From Parelaphostrongylus tenuis (Eukaryota > Nematoda > Chromadorea > Rhabditida > Metastrongylidae): 64,000 nt of DNA. The notes under the pieces were generated by a model, which was not told the origin of the DNA, made no database searches, and saw only the letters and a list, made by a program, of their open reading frames with translations. This document shows positions 42,776 through 54,700 of this stretch, piece after piece (positions within the stretch are counted from its first letter, which is position 1; every line of letters begins with the position of its first letter). The stretch lies in NCBI GenBank assembly GCA_019055375.1, contig JAHQIW010005456.1:124001-188000 (forward strand), read 5' to 3'. The translations under genes and the position numbers were made by a program.

Positions 42776-45700
42776 GTCAAATTCAGATTTGAATCTTTGC
42801 CTTGCTAACAGTATCGTCTTTTTCGAGGAATATAAGTAAAGGGATGGTGCGTAATGGATCTAATGAACCTGGAGAAATGGGATGTGTACAATTGAGAAGC
42901 GAATTTAGTTTATGGTAGACCCATATTCGGAAGTATACAAATTGAACTGGAGGATTTCGTAGTCACAAATGGCACCCTGTGCCTGTTTATTAGGCGTTCA
43001 AAATGTAAATTCAAGGTTTTGTGATAACACAGACGTAAACCAGGGCTTTCAATGACCATTCAAAACAGCACATAAATCGAGTATTATGTAGGATTGAATA
43101 AGCATCATTTATGATTTTCATAAAAGCCGGCGGAGGAATAGGATACTCAAAACTAAGCACGCGACTTCTCTTATCAGTAGTCCTCCCAGCACTGGGTTGT
43201 CTGCAAGAACATGCGTTCCAACTTCAACCGTATCAACATTGTGCGCATCATTTACAGAGCGCTTGAACAATGCTTTCATGATGTAACTTTACATGCGCCG
43301 CCTATAGCTGGAATGCGCAATCCAGATCTCCCCAACCTTGCTCATCTCAAAGATCGAAGGGAATACTCATCTATACAAAAATATGGATGTGTAAGTCATG
43401 TAACATGAAGAGCAGATGACAAACTGAGAAAAGCGATCTACGCAATGAATCAGGTGTGTTTTTTTGTTTGTCAGTGGGCCACATTCGCAATGCATTAGTT
43501 TATTGTCACGAACGAACTTCTGAATCATCACCATGGTTGGGCAGTAGGTTAACATGATCGTACTGGGGTATTTAGTTGGAGAATGCGTTAGGATGCGCAA
43601 CAGGTAAATTTGAGGCGTTTAAAGAACCTATTTAGCCAACCATTAGGAAATTCCCACCACACAACGTTGATGACAAACTTCAAAAGTACAATACCCTCAT
43701 GGTAATTAAAAAAGCCTCAGTTCCGAAAATTGCTAAATGAGCTTATTCTCGGGAAGCTCTCGAGATCATACACCAAAATCGAAGGGCATGACTTGCGAGC
43801 AATCACAAACCTTTTTGCAAACTAGGAAGCTATGTAACGATATGATATAGGAATGTCACTGGCAAATCATTGCACTGGTATTGACTGAGGTTGCGCTGAT
43901 TACAAAGTACATCCTCAACATCTGTCGATACTTCGTTAATAATGGGGTCAAGATGGTCGCGCTGCGGTTATCTTTATGTGTGGTTTCCTAGGAGATGTAG
44001 AATCTATACGTCTGCTTCGTGAGTTTTCGATGTCCAATTTTTTGTTCCCTTTCTAATTTTGGGAATACGAAATCTCATTGATGAGTAAAATATTCCGAAC
44101 CCAAAACCATTTTTGATCTGAGCTGTAAAAATATCGTGATGTCTTGTATAGATACGATAAGGACGCGAATCGGATGCTATTGCGGCTTGTCACGCCACAC
44201 GTTGCCCAAAGCTTTCCGCTCGGCGCCCTGCTTTGGATTGTGTTCTTGATTTTTTACAAGGTCTTACAAGTATAGAATAATATATCACTAGCTAGCAAAC
44301 GAGTCTGGTATCATCCTTCGGATTGGGTTTGCCGCGTTCCTCGAGTCAGTGTTGGTTGGTTGTTTGCTTACCATAGTGCAAAATTTCCTCCTAGTTTGAT
44401 GTTCCGCTTGCTTATAATAAAGTATGAGAAACGTAGCCTTAGAAAGATTTTCAAAGAGAAGAGAGAAAAATTTCAGCATGGCAGAATGTCGTGACTAAAA
44501 CTTGTTGATCGGTCATAATGTTTCTCATATTTCAACATGAGATCTTTGCGCCTTGCCCAGTATTAGTCCTCTAACATTGTGACATCTTCAAACATTCCTC
44601 ACTATCTGATCTTGTCATCCTATAATCAGCTGATTCACAGGTGATTTTCTATCACAGGGTTGGACTGATAGGTAATCTTCATATTTATGGATACCTTTTA
44701 GATGTTTATCAACAATCTATTTGTGACCTTTTTTGTGGGTTTGTGAGGGAATGGAAGTGTAGAACGGAGAGCATAAGATGAACTTTTTGCGGAGGGCTTC
44801 TAAACAAGTGTTGTTCAAAGTGGAATTATCGGCAAAGTTTATTAAAGGCCAAAATTTTTTCTTGCTACTTTTCTACGATGTCGTTATAACTGTTTACTGT
44901 CTTCTTGCTTCTTCTCTTGGGTTTGAACACTTTGAGGAGGGTGGACTATAATCTTGGTGATCATCTTATTTCTATAAAATTCTGCCTAATCTAGAATATT
45001 GAGTCATGTCTTCACTCATTTGTCTTTGCTTCTATGTAGTTCCGAAGTACGATTGGTGTTCTCATTGAAAACCTGTTCTGATGTTTACACTTTCGATGTT
45101 GGACATTTATTTCCTCACTCACTCATGTTAATTGATCGTAGCTGTGGCAATTACAAAGCAAAATAAATGATAATAAGATGATTTTTGAAGAGAAATTCAA
45201 GGGCAAACGTTCTAACCATATGAGATATCCCATTATGGTGTAAGCTTTCTTTTCATGTTTTTGTTTTGTCAGTCTGTCTTGGACATAATCAATACCTATG
45301 GGATTTTGTTTGCTTTTCCACGCCTATCACCAACCGATTTTTTGTCCAGTCTATCATCTTCTGTAGTGTATGGTCGGACTCTGTTCACATTCTGTTCATC
45401 GCTCTAAGGCGAGTAGGGAAGCTGACTGCTATTGTCTTCGAGATTCGAGTTATCTTTCCTGATATACAAGTCATAAAAAAATTGCTGCTCGTTAAGTGAA
45501 AGCAACGAAGAAGAACAACGAATAGCTATCTTTGTTGTCATCAGAATCACATCATACCTATCTCATTTATTTGGCGATTATAAGACAATTCAGCGAGGGA
45601 ATGTGCTCAGGTTAATGAACTGTGATTTGTGGAGATGTTAAACTGTTCAATAATGTTTGCTGAAAAATGACAATTATTTGGATGGTGAATACACCAAAGC

Positions 45701-47917
45701 TAAGTGCAAAAATAGCAGCAGATTTGTACTACTTATTACGTCAAACATGTACTACATATTTTGAGTTAATAGTGGATGCTACTCAATTTCTAGTGGTGTC
45801 ATTCCCGTATTAGGTAGAAATGATAAAGTCATTGCGCAAAGACTTGTCATTTTGTCCTGAACTGTGGAACAAGACTGGTTTTCCTCCAACTTTTGTGGGT
45901 GCACAAACAATGAAAGTTTTTGTTCTGTTTATACGATGTGAATGGCTTCTAGAAGTTCCTTACGTTACTTAGAAAGTTTATGCGATTGATTATGACCAGC
46001 TGTGAAAAGGGCATTGTGTTAGAGTATATAAAATAGACAAGCTTTAACTCAACTCATCAGCAACAAAGTGGCTTTGTGTTGGAACCGTCGCCTTTACTTG
46101 ATGGATTTTTGTTCACAAACCTTTTTTGCTGATATTCCTGTAATCAACTAGTAGTTCAAGAAATGTAGATACTGAGACATGCATTCTTCATGGAAATATG
46201 CCTTCTTAGTAGTTTCCACTTGTTAATTTGAAGCCGTACTTTGTTCATTTTATTCATCTTGTTCTTTTTGGTCATAAGGTCACTTGCAAATAGTTGAGTA
46301 ATGAAAAACTTAGAGGACACCTTTTTCTGAACTAAGTAGGGTACTATCTCTACATTTTACTACCTTGCGATTGACCAAAAAACTTTATAGAGGATTTTAT
46401 TTTTTTTCTCTAAATGCTGTAATATATCATCACCACAACCACGAGTGATTTATTTCCAATCAGGATCTCGTGCGGGGTATATATATATATACATATATAT
46501 ATATATTATATATATATATGTATATATATATGTACAAGTACATTTTTCTTTTCTTCATTCTTTCTTCTCGTTTTTCTCCGTGGTTTAGAAAACTTCAACT
46601 TCCCTCTTAATCTATTACTGCTTCTTGATTATCTTTACACACTCATGTGTTTTTGGTGCATGGGTGGCACTTATGTACCATCCGAATGTGACAAGTAAAC
46701 TGAGAGAGACTCAAATGTCAAAAGCTTGCTTTGAAATAATTATGATGAAGACAATAGAAAATGTTATTTGAAGTAGTGAAGTTTATATCAGCCTCACTAC
46801 ATCATATAGCGCTCTCTGTGACGTCGAACGGTTGAGACAAACAGTGACATGAAGTCTCCACGAAGGAGATTCCCATGAAGTAAGAAAGGGCGACGAAATT
46901 TATACAAGGTAGGGAAATCTGGAAGAAAAATCAGAATGAGAGTGAGTTTCTCCTGCGGGACTTGTTACAGTACTTTTCTTCCATAACCTGATTTTGTGGC
47001 AAGAGTAGAAATCACCAATGGATATCGGAGGCTCCAAAAACGATCGAACATAACTCACAAACTTTGAATGGTGCTCCAATGACGCTTCAACAGTACTCGG
47101 ATTCCTTACTGCATCTTGTCACCGCCCCCGTACGAAGATTTGATTCAACCATAAACTAAAAAAGACTCTCCTGCCATCGTTGAAAAAAAAGTGCTACAAG
47201 ACAGGAATCTCCTCAATGAAATCCTCTCTTCATTTGAATGAAATTAAAAGGATACTTTTTCGAGGACTATAAAGTTGCTTATCGAAAGACTGAAAATTTG
47301 CGCCGAACTTGCATCAGTTCCTCAGACAGGAAAGTTAGATTTCATCTCCGTTACCGTTGACACCACTGAAGCACACTTAACAAAGCTGATAATTATTGAT
47401 ACCTATGGAAGGCTTTTGCGGAAAAGCTCATACTGGTAAAGATCGCTTGAAGACGAATTAACCGGTGTTGTTGAGATGTTTGCGACTGACAGGTTCGATA
47501 TTTGTCATAATGACAGAGAATAGAGGCATAGCTACATCCCACCATGATGGGTAATTAATAGTGGAAAATTCTATGCCTTTCTTTCCCGTTCTACAGATTT
47601 TGTCTTGGACTGGTTTCTTTGCGGGAAAAAAGTCGCCTGGGATCCTTCTTTCTAGAGTTTAAGCTACTACAGCAAGCATTAAGGAAGGCACAGCTCGGGG
47701 ATTTGATAACATCATTGTACTTTTCTGGAGACATGAGTCACGTGTCACCCACGTCACATCAAAAGGATATAATCACAGACCAGTGGAGGACATCGAGCAC
47801 GGTCACTTAACTCATCTAGGGTCATCGTTACCCCTTTTAATATACTTGTCGAGTGCATTTAGCTATTTTTTGTCGACGATGGCCTCATTATTTATATCAT
47901 GCGGCAAACCGATAGAT
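42776..47917. other. AT-rich gene-poor DNA
   Basis: No exon, tRNA or TIR pair was recognised. ORFs of 60-80 codons (for example 43367-43600 on the - strand and 45266-45499 on the + strand) have no recognised domain. A TA microsatellite is at 46477-46533. Confidence 0.4.
46477..46533. repeat. (TA)n microsatellite
   Basis: A long TA run with two CA/TTA-type interruptions that make it self-complementary. Confidence 0.95.
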
Positions 47918-48945
47918 TTAACACATTGGCAACGACTAGGGTCGATTTCGACCCCTGCCGCACGCCGCGTGTGTGGCGGCAGGCGCGACGGGGCGGAGTG
48001 TGCACTATTACGCTTTGCAGTGGAAATATGATAGATTGTTTGATAATCTGAAGTACTGAGGGGATATTATCGTAATGGAATGATGAAATATAACAGAAGA
48101 TACTTCGACAAAAGTTTTATATCTCAAGGAAATGCCCATGTATCGAAAATTCATTCGAGTTTCCAACGAAAAAAGCAATTGTTGTAAAAGGGAACTTATT
48201 TCCAGTTGTTATACAACTTCGTTTCTTTCTTTTTTACCCATGCTTTTCTATGTCCCACAATGTTTGCTTTGTGAAAAGACTTTTATAGCCCGTTCTACAA
48301 CGGAAAAAGACACGTTTTACTGTCAGAGTTCGTTTTTTATCAACTTCATAAGTTGTTCTTGGCATCACAAAGTAAAATTTTGATTCCAAGATAACTATTG
48401 ATACAGAAGAATAATTGCGGTCCAAAATAAAGAAATGTTAAAGGAAGGGCTCCTATAAAGGAATAATAGTAAAGAGAATGCTCATGCATAAAAAAAATCT
48501 ACTATGTTCCAACGAAAAAGCCGCTTCCTACAAGGAAAAACATTTTTCTGATTCCGTATAACATTGTTCCTGATTTGTTGATGTTTTTATTAGTCATTCG
48601 ATAATCTGAATAACGGCTGATTAGATTTCCAGTGTGTGGGCAGGGCTTTGATAGCAAGCCTGGTTCCTGAAAGAACCGCATTACTACGTTATACTGCAGG
48701 AGAAGATTGACGTTTCGCCCTCACGATGCGTTGTTTCAACTTTACAATGAAATTTTTACTGTCTTTCCTAGCAATAAACTTCGATTGTATACAAAGTTTA
48801 CTTCTAGGAAAGATAGTTCATCGTCAGAGAGATTTTTATAAAAGTACTTCTAGTAGAGACAACGCCTAGTTATTTCAAATCTTCTCTGACCATCAAAATT
48901 TGTGTGGATCCATGTGGATTGTGTGGATTTATTCACCTTGTTTGT

Positions 48946-49839
48946 TCAGCAATTAACATATGTATAACATAAAAACATAACGCCATTTTGATTCTGCATG
49001 GCTTTCCACTCGCCCTTGTGCAGTTTTCCTTCCATGACGTCATTAGGTAAACCTTTCCTGCTCTTTCTGCATGTTCCGTTATAGTATGTATTGCTTTGCA
49101 GCAAACTCTGAGCTAAGGCGACGTTAGAGTACCAGTTGTCGATAAAGAGGTGCCCTCTTTGATTCAAAAGATCCTTCATTAGAACTTTTACCACAAAATC
49201 TGCAAGTGGCTCGTTCGGTGTCGGGTTTGTGCCAGCACCTATGTACACCATCGTTTTGTAGGTGTACCCGCCTTCACCACAAAGTTTGATCAGCTTTATT
49301 CCATATCTGTTTCTTTTGCAAATTGCATACTGGCGAAATTTAATTCGTCCTCTGAATGGCACCATCGACTCATCGATACACACGTCTCCCCATGGTTTGA
49401 ATGGGTCCATATAATTCTTATGGTCAGGTTCCAGCATTGACCTTATTTTGTATTACTTGTTATTCAGGACCCATATTGTTGCTTACATGCAAGTGGGTCA
49501 TGATCTCGAAGAAGCGATCCCTCAACATAACAAGAGGTGTGTCTTTCCATCCTCTTTTTTTTGATGACCATATCTAACAATCAATTTCCAAAAGTCCTTC
49601 ATTAACAGTTCATGTAATTCCACTGAAGTCTCACACCTGAGCAGTGCCAATTTCACCACCATGACCCCGATCAAAAGGCTTCCTCGTCGGCGAGAATACG
49701 TTCCTTGACCAGCCAGTGGCTGTTCTTGAATTGTGTTTTCCTCTTCACCATCTGAGTTTCTGTCGTCGCTATCTTCATATAGATCCTCCTCGTTGCTATC
49801 TCTGAGCAAGCTTTCCAAGCACTGTGCTTGATCTACCAA
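48946..49839 (-). pseudogene. piggyBac transposase, frameshifted and truncated
   Basis: The N-terminal part (49839-49522) has an acidic leader (SNEEDLYEDSDDRNSDGEEE) followed by the start of the transposase region. After a frameshift near 49535 the frame continues as MLRDRFFEIMTHLHVSNN, and a second shift near 49440 leads to the catalytic part (49437-48946). This contains CIDESMVPFRGR with the first catalytic Asp and LFIDNWYSN with the second. The domain ends at a stop after CYTYVNC, before the third catalytic Asp and the Cys-rich C-terminal domain. With two shifts and a lost third acid it cannot be active as it stands. Confidence 0.85.
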
Positions 49840-50382
49840 GCTGGTGTTCCAGATGTAACTGCTGTTGATAAGCTTTACTCAAAAATTCATTAGGCAAACC
49901 TCCGTACAACACTTCTAATTATCGGCATTACAATAGTCTGCTAAGAATTCTCTACATATAGGGTATCTTGCGTAGAATGTATTACAAATTCCACAGCAAT
50001 ATACCACATATGTTGTGGCAGACATACATATACACAAGGAAAATATGTATATTTATCATGCAGCTAGTCCGACATCGGAAGGACGGGGCGGCTCATGTCT
50101 CTCTTGTGTTGATGAACATCGTAAACCACCTGCATGATCTTGTTAAGGTGAATCGCGGAAAGGGGAACTAGAGGAGGCAAAAAACTGTCTCGAAAGAAAT
50201 CAACTGAAAAGAAATACGTAGGGTACAAGAATAGTGCTCTTAGTGTCATGAGTCTGCACTTGTTCTCAGGCGTATAAGAAGTTTATGTTCATTCATTCAT
50301 TTTCTCTTCATTCATTTGAAATTCATTTGTGGTTTTGTATGAAGATGAGTTGTTGTTGATGAATATTACCATAATATGAATG

Positions 50383-50383
50383 A

Positions 50384-50418
<35 letters not shown>

Positions 50419-50450
50419 GTATATATATATATATATAAATAATATATAGA
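50383..50450. repeat. (TA)n microsatellite inside the piggyBac element
   Basis: TA run with ATTA and TGTA interruptions; preceded by ATTCATT-type repeats at about 50290-50330. Confidence 0.95.
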
Positions 50451-50736
50451 TGATAACATAACGATGTTGAGTGACAGTTCGAAAGATCATCTTATACTAC
50501 GTATCTGCCTTTTCCCTCAAGGTTTGAAATTTTAGGAGGAAATATTGTCATTGTTTCTACCACAAGAAGTTTCATGGATGTCTCTACTTTCACATTTGAT
50601 CATTTACTGCGGATGAAATTTCTTTTAGTAACGGTAAATATCCATATTTCATTAGAAAACTACCACAACTTCATTGTGCCACCGCGTATGTAGCTGCGCG
50701 AAGAGCAGGATTTCAACGTGGCTGTCAACGTGTTAA

Positions 50737-51734
50737 TGAGGATTACGACAGAGACTTTGCGGAATGGACCACATCCGAAATGCGTTCAGGGTCATAGAAT
50801 CCTGTTGGAAGTACAGCTATCTTTTTTCTACCTTTATCGACGAGGTGACAGCGTCGGAAATGTGCAATCCATAATCACTGAGTAGCCAACAAACCCGGAA
50901 CCTCGCGCTCACCTTTTCTACTCAACAGTCATTCCAACGCCCTGTTATGCGGCGAAAGCGTAGGCTTCAACCCATCAAGAATTCTGGGCACCATCAAAAA
51001 ATATCTTGAATGATTTCTCCTGAAATATACCCACAGCATGCATCGTCTATGCTTTGATCAGATCTTTAAAATGGGCATTTGATAAACATATAGAGCAGGA
51101 TAACTGTGGAGTGGATTACAAGAGAACGCTGTGTCTTTCGATCTTGTGGTCTCGTTAACCATGAGCAATTTTGTTCGTTGCTTACGTTAAGCATCTGAAC
51201 AAGGGTGGAAACGATCTCTGGATCACGGAACATGCTTCGTGTACGTTACTGTGCTCAAAACAAGCCGCTTTATAGGCGGCGGTTGTGTTTAAAAGAAGCA
51301 AATGGGGATTGAGACGGAGCCCGTACCATTTGTGATGGCGTTCAGAGAAAGATTACACTAGTTGATCATACCATTGTGAATGGATCAACGGGATTATGAC
51401 TGATAAGATCTTTGGTAACGTTACGAATACATGTTTCCAGACTTTGCATAATATAATGTTCAACTTCATAGAATTAAATACGCAGCTCATTCTTGGACAA
51501 TAATAGGAAGTGAACGAATTCAAGTTAGATTAACCGCCTGTAATATCTAAACATTTTCAAATTCAAGTATAGTTGTAGAATGACACGAACAGTTCAAACC
51601 GTGAGTTTTCTTTTTTTTTCTGCCGTTAACCGTCTCTGCACTTCGGTTTGACATTCTTTTTCAAGTTAATACGTTTTGTGTGACATTTAACTTGATTGTG
51701 CATGATAGAGGTCTTTGGTCTTCCATCCTTCCAG
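50737..51734. other. Upstream of G6PD; no gene seen
   Basis: No ORF or repeat was recognised. The promoter of the G6PD gene should lie here, but no specific element can be supported. Confidence 0.4.
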
Positions 51735-51745
51735 TTTTCGTTCAG
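51732..51745 (+). promoter_or_regulatory. Likely spliced-leader trans-splice acceptor of G6PD
   Basis: The sequence CAGTTTTCGTTCAG ends two bases before the ATG at 51748, with no upstream exon. This fits a trans-splice acceptor and supports that ATG as the start. Confidence 0.6.
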
Positions 51746-51747
51746 AC

Positions 51748-54700
51748 ATGTCTCAATATGAACGTTCATATTCGGTGTCGACACCGCTGTCACAGGACAT
51801 GGTCGCTTACCTTCGCGAATCTATGCGAGAGCTGAAATTCGATCCACCATATGTATTTGTGATTTTCGGTGCATCCGTAAGTTTTTTTCAAAGTTCTTCT
51901 TCACTATCTTCAACATTCCAGCTCTGTAACGTCGTAACAGAAATTCTGTTGGATGTATAATAGTTTAGTTTCTATTAGTTTGATAGTCCTGAGTGTTTCA
52001 CCCGTTTGGGACGACGTGTACCTCTCGAGGTACACAATTATCTTTGAAGCCTATTTTGCTGGACGAATATATTTCCTTGAACTTCTAGATATTAATCAAA
52101 ATCTTAAATTTCGGCGATTTTCACGCTATGCTTGATGTCTGTAAAAGTTGGCTCAATGCGCTACAGCAAAGAAAATAAGATTATGTTTAATACTCAGCGC
52201 GCGTTAAATGCTCGGCCAGGGTCTGTGGATGGCATTTTCTCGAAAGTTTAGTAAACATTTCATAGTAATAAATCGTGGTGATTCTGAAGCTAAGTCTTAT
52301 GGATCAAATAAAACGCTCAAAGTTTAATAGTTCCTTATTGGACCAGTACAATTATTAAAGTGTTTTATTTTGGCTTAAAAGTGGTCGAAAATGTCTGATT
52401 CCAAATGATATCGTAGTTACGCTGCCCTATTTTTGGGTTTGTAAGAATTTATGACGCTTAGATGTTTTTTTTTCACTAAGAATTCCTTAAAAGGAGTGTT
52501 CTCGCCGATGAACTGTCTCATTGTGACAACAAAATACCGTTGAACTCCAAATTTCACTATATTGATTGAACTCGTAATGAAGTTCAGCCCATGGGGTGAC
52601 TACTCTGAACGCAAAATATGTTTTTCTTTTCATTGCTAAAGCGCATGAAAAAAGCTCCAAAAAACAATCCCAGTGTTGGAATACCGTTTCTCAAGCTATC
52701 GAATGACAATTAAAAATAGAGAAAATGCTCTGTCCAACGACAGAGACATCTCAATACGCGTGTATTCAATTGAATAACGCCGTCCCACAGAGTCAATGTT
52801 GTCAGTGAGGTGCCACCGAGTTGTTAAAAATTGGTAAATGACTCTAAATAACGAAGCATTCGAGGATTTTGCCCCATTTATAACATGGAATTGTCATATC
52901 GAAACTCACAGTTAATGGCAAAATAGCACCTTTAGCAAATGACTTCACTAGAAAGCACTTTATACAATACAGAAACGTAATGTTGAAATTATTTAGAAAT
53001 AATTTGTAATGAGTTCACCATTGAAATGAGGAAAAGATTTCTCTGTTGTTCTCTTGAGGCGCATCGTATAAGCTTTGAAAACTTGAAGAAGCAAGATCAG
53101 AGAGAACAGATGTGGCATTTCCTGTATATCGAATTAATTTTCCTCAAGCACATTAGTCAGTAGTTCAAATTCTGTGCTACTCTACTGTGTCCGGCCATAA
53201 TTGGGCGTCTCGAAAAATGGAGAGCACCAGGTGTTTATAATCCAGCTGACTACGAGCGCAACATAGCGTTTTTGTTCTTCATTGAGTTTACAGACACATC
53301 TGATCGATTGGAATAAATTTTAGATGGTCGTTCCTAGATCTCATAGAAGTCAATTCCTGCTGGCACATCAACCAACGTGAAATAAACCACAAATTATAGC
53401 ATCATGTTTTCATTGGTTTCGAGTCTTGTTCCCCTCAAAAATCTCGATAGTATTCATAAAATAGACTTACCAAACTCACCTAATCTTCAAGAAATCCACG
53501 AATAGACGTAGGTCTCGTATGAAGATGGATTGTATCATGAATTATATTGATGTGGTATTTGATGTTAGTGTTGAAGAAAGCTTGCCTCAAACTCAGCTAT
53601 AGAAGAATTATCGTCTAAGTGATAAATCAAAATTCTAAGGTTCACTATTGCATCGTTTCATTCAAAATACCGTAAATGGCTATCGGTTATTATGTATGAG
53701 GAGGGATAATGGAGTGGTTAGTGATACAGTTTATTAGCAAGGAAGATGCGCTCGATCTCCTCTCCGAACTCTCTATTTTTTTTCTTTTTCACTTTCCTGC
53801 AGTCCACGAGGAAAGGCCTCACATCCGTGTCATTTCAAAAAAGGTCTATTTGATCAGTGTTTTACGGCATTCACAAAGAAGACGAAATCCTCCAGCATCA
53901 GTCGAAGCAAGACGAAAAATGTTCAAAAAATCGTTGTGGAGGATAAATGCGAGAAAAACGGATCGAATGCAAGAAATCCTAGGATACGCACTGTAGATGT
54001 AATGAGGGTCATGTAAACAAATAATAGTATTAGGTTGAAAAGAAAGCCTCTATAGTTTGATAAAACATTTAAAATTTTTGCATATATTCAGGCAACAAAT
54101 ACCAACAACAATTCTTCAAAATACAGGCCATCGTTTATTCACCATTTTTTGCCATCGGTCCGCCAAGTTTCGGATCTGACCGAAGCACCACTCCTTCGGC
54201 TTTGAATCAAAGAACTCTTGACATGGTTTTCAACTTCATCGACGGATTAAAATTGGCAACCTTTTGAAAAGTGTTACATTGATTTCGATCTCGGTCTGCC
54301 GGTCAACTCTTCAGTTCCGGCTCACGAAATCGCTCGCGTACTGATGATTCTCCAATCGTACGGTCGCCCCAAGCTTTGTTGATTCGGCGAGCAGTGTTAG
54401 CAGTATTTGAACCGAATTTGTACTCGTAAGGCATCAACAAACGTTTTCTTCCTGAACAGTTCCATTCTGCAGCAGATATAGACATATTATATATCAATAG
54501 ATGCGCACGAAGTATACCTTTCAAATGATATGTAAATTAATTAAGATTCATGCGAAAAAACGACATTCTCATCCAAGCGATGAAAATTTTTTTCCAACGC
54601 AATAATGTATATGTAGCCTTGCTTCTTTGGTTTCTTCCTTTTTCAATTCACAGTCATTCTTAAGGGTGATCTTGCAAAGAAGAAGATTTACCCAACTCTT

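Larger units (their letters stand above)
47918..50736 (-). mobile_element. piggyBac-like transposon, about 2.8 kb, with TTAA target duplication
   Basis: The left end reads TTAACACATTGGCAACGAC; the right end, reversed, reads TTAACACGTTGACAGCCAC. They match at 15 of 19 positions, including TTAA and the terminal CAC. The transposase (49839-48946) runs on the - strand inside. The size, TTAA bounds and coding content agree with piggyBac. A GGGTCG-ATTT-CGACCC hairpin lies just inside the left end. The left 1 kb has no recognisable transposase C terminus. Confidence 0.78.

Noticed and set aside
50064..50171. Short ORFs near the right end of the piggyBac element
   Set aside because: Both strands open by chance; no transposase motif and next to TA microsatellite.
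54303..54524. Separate gene in G6PD intron 1
   Set aside because: The reading is the mariner helix-turn-helix, inside a deleted mariner with recognisable ends.
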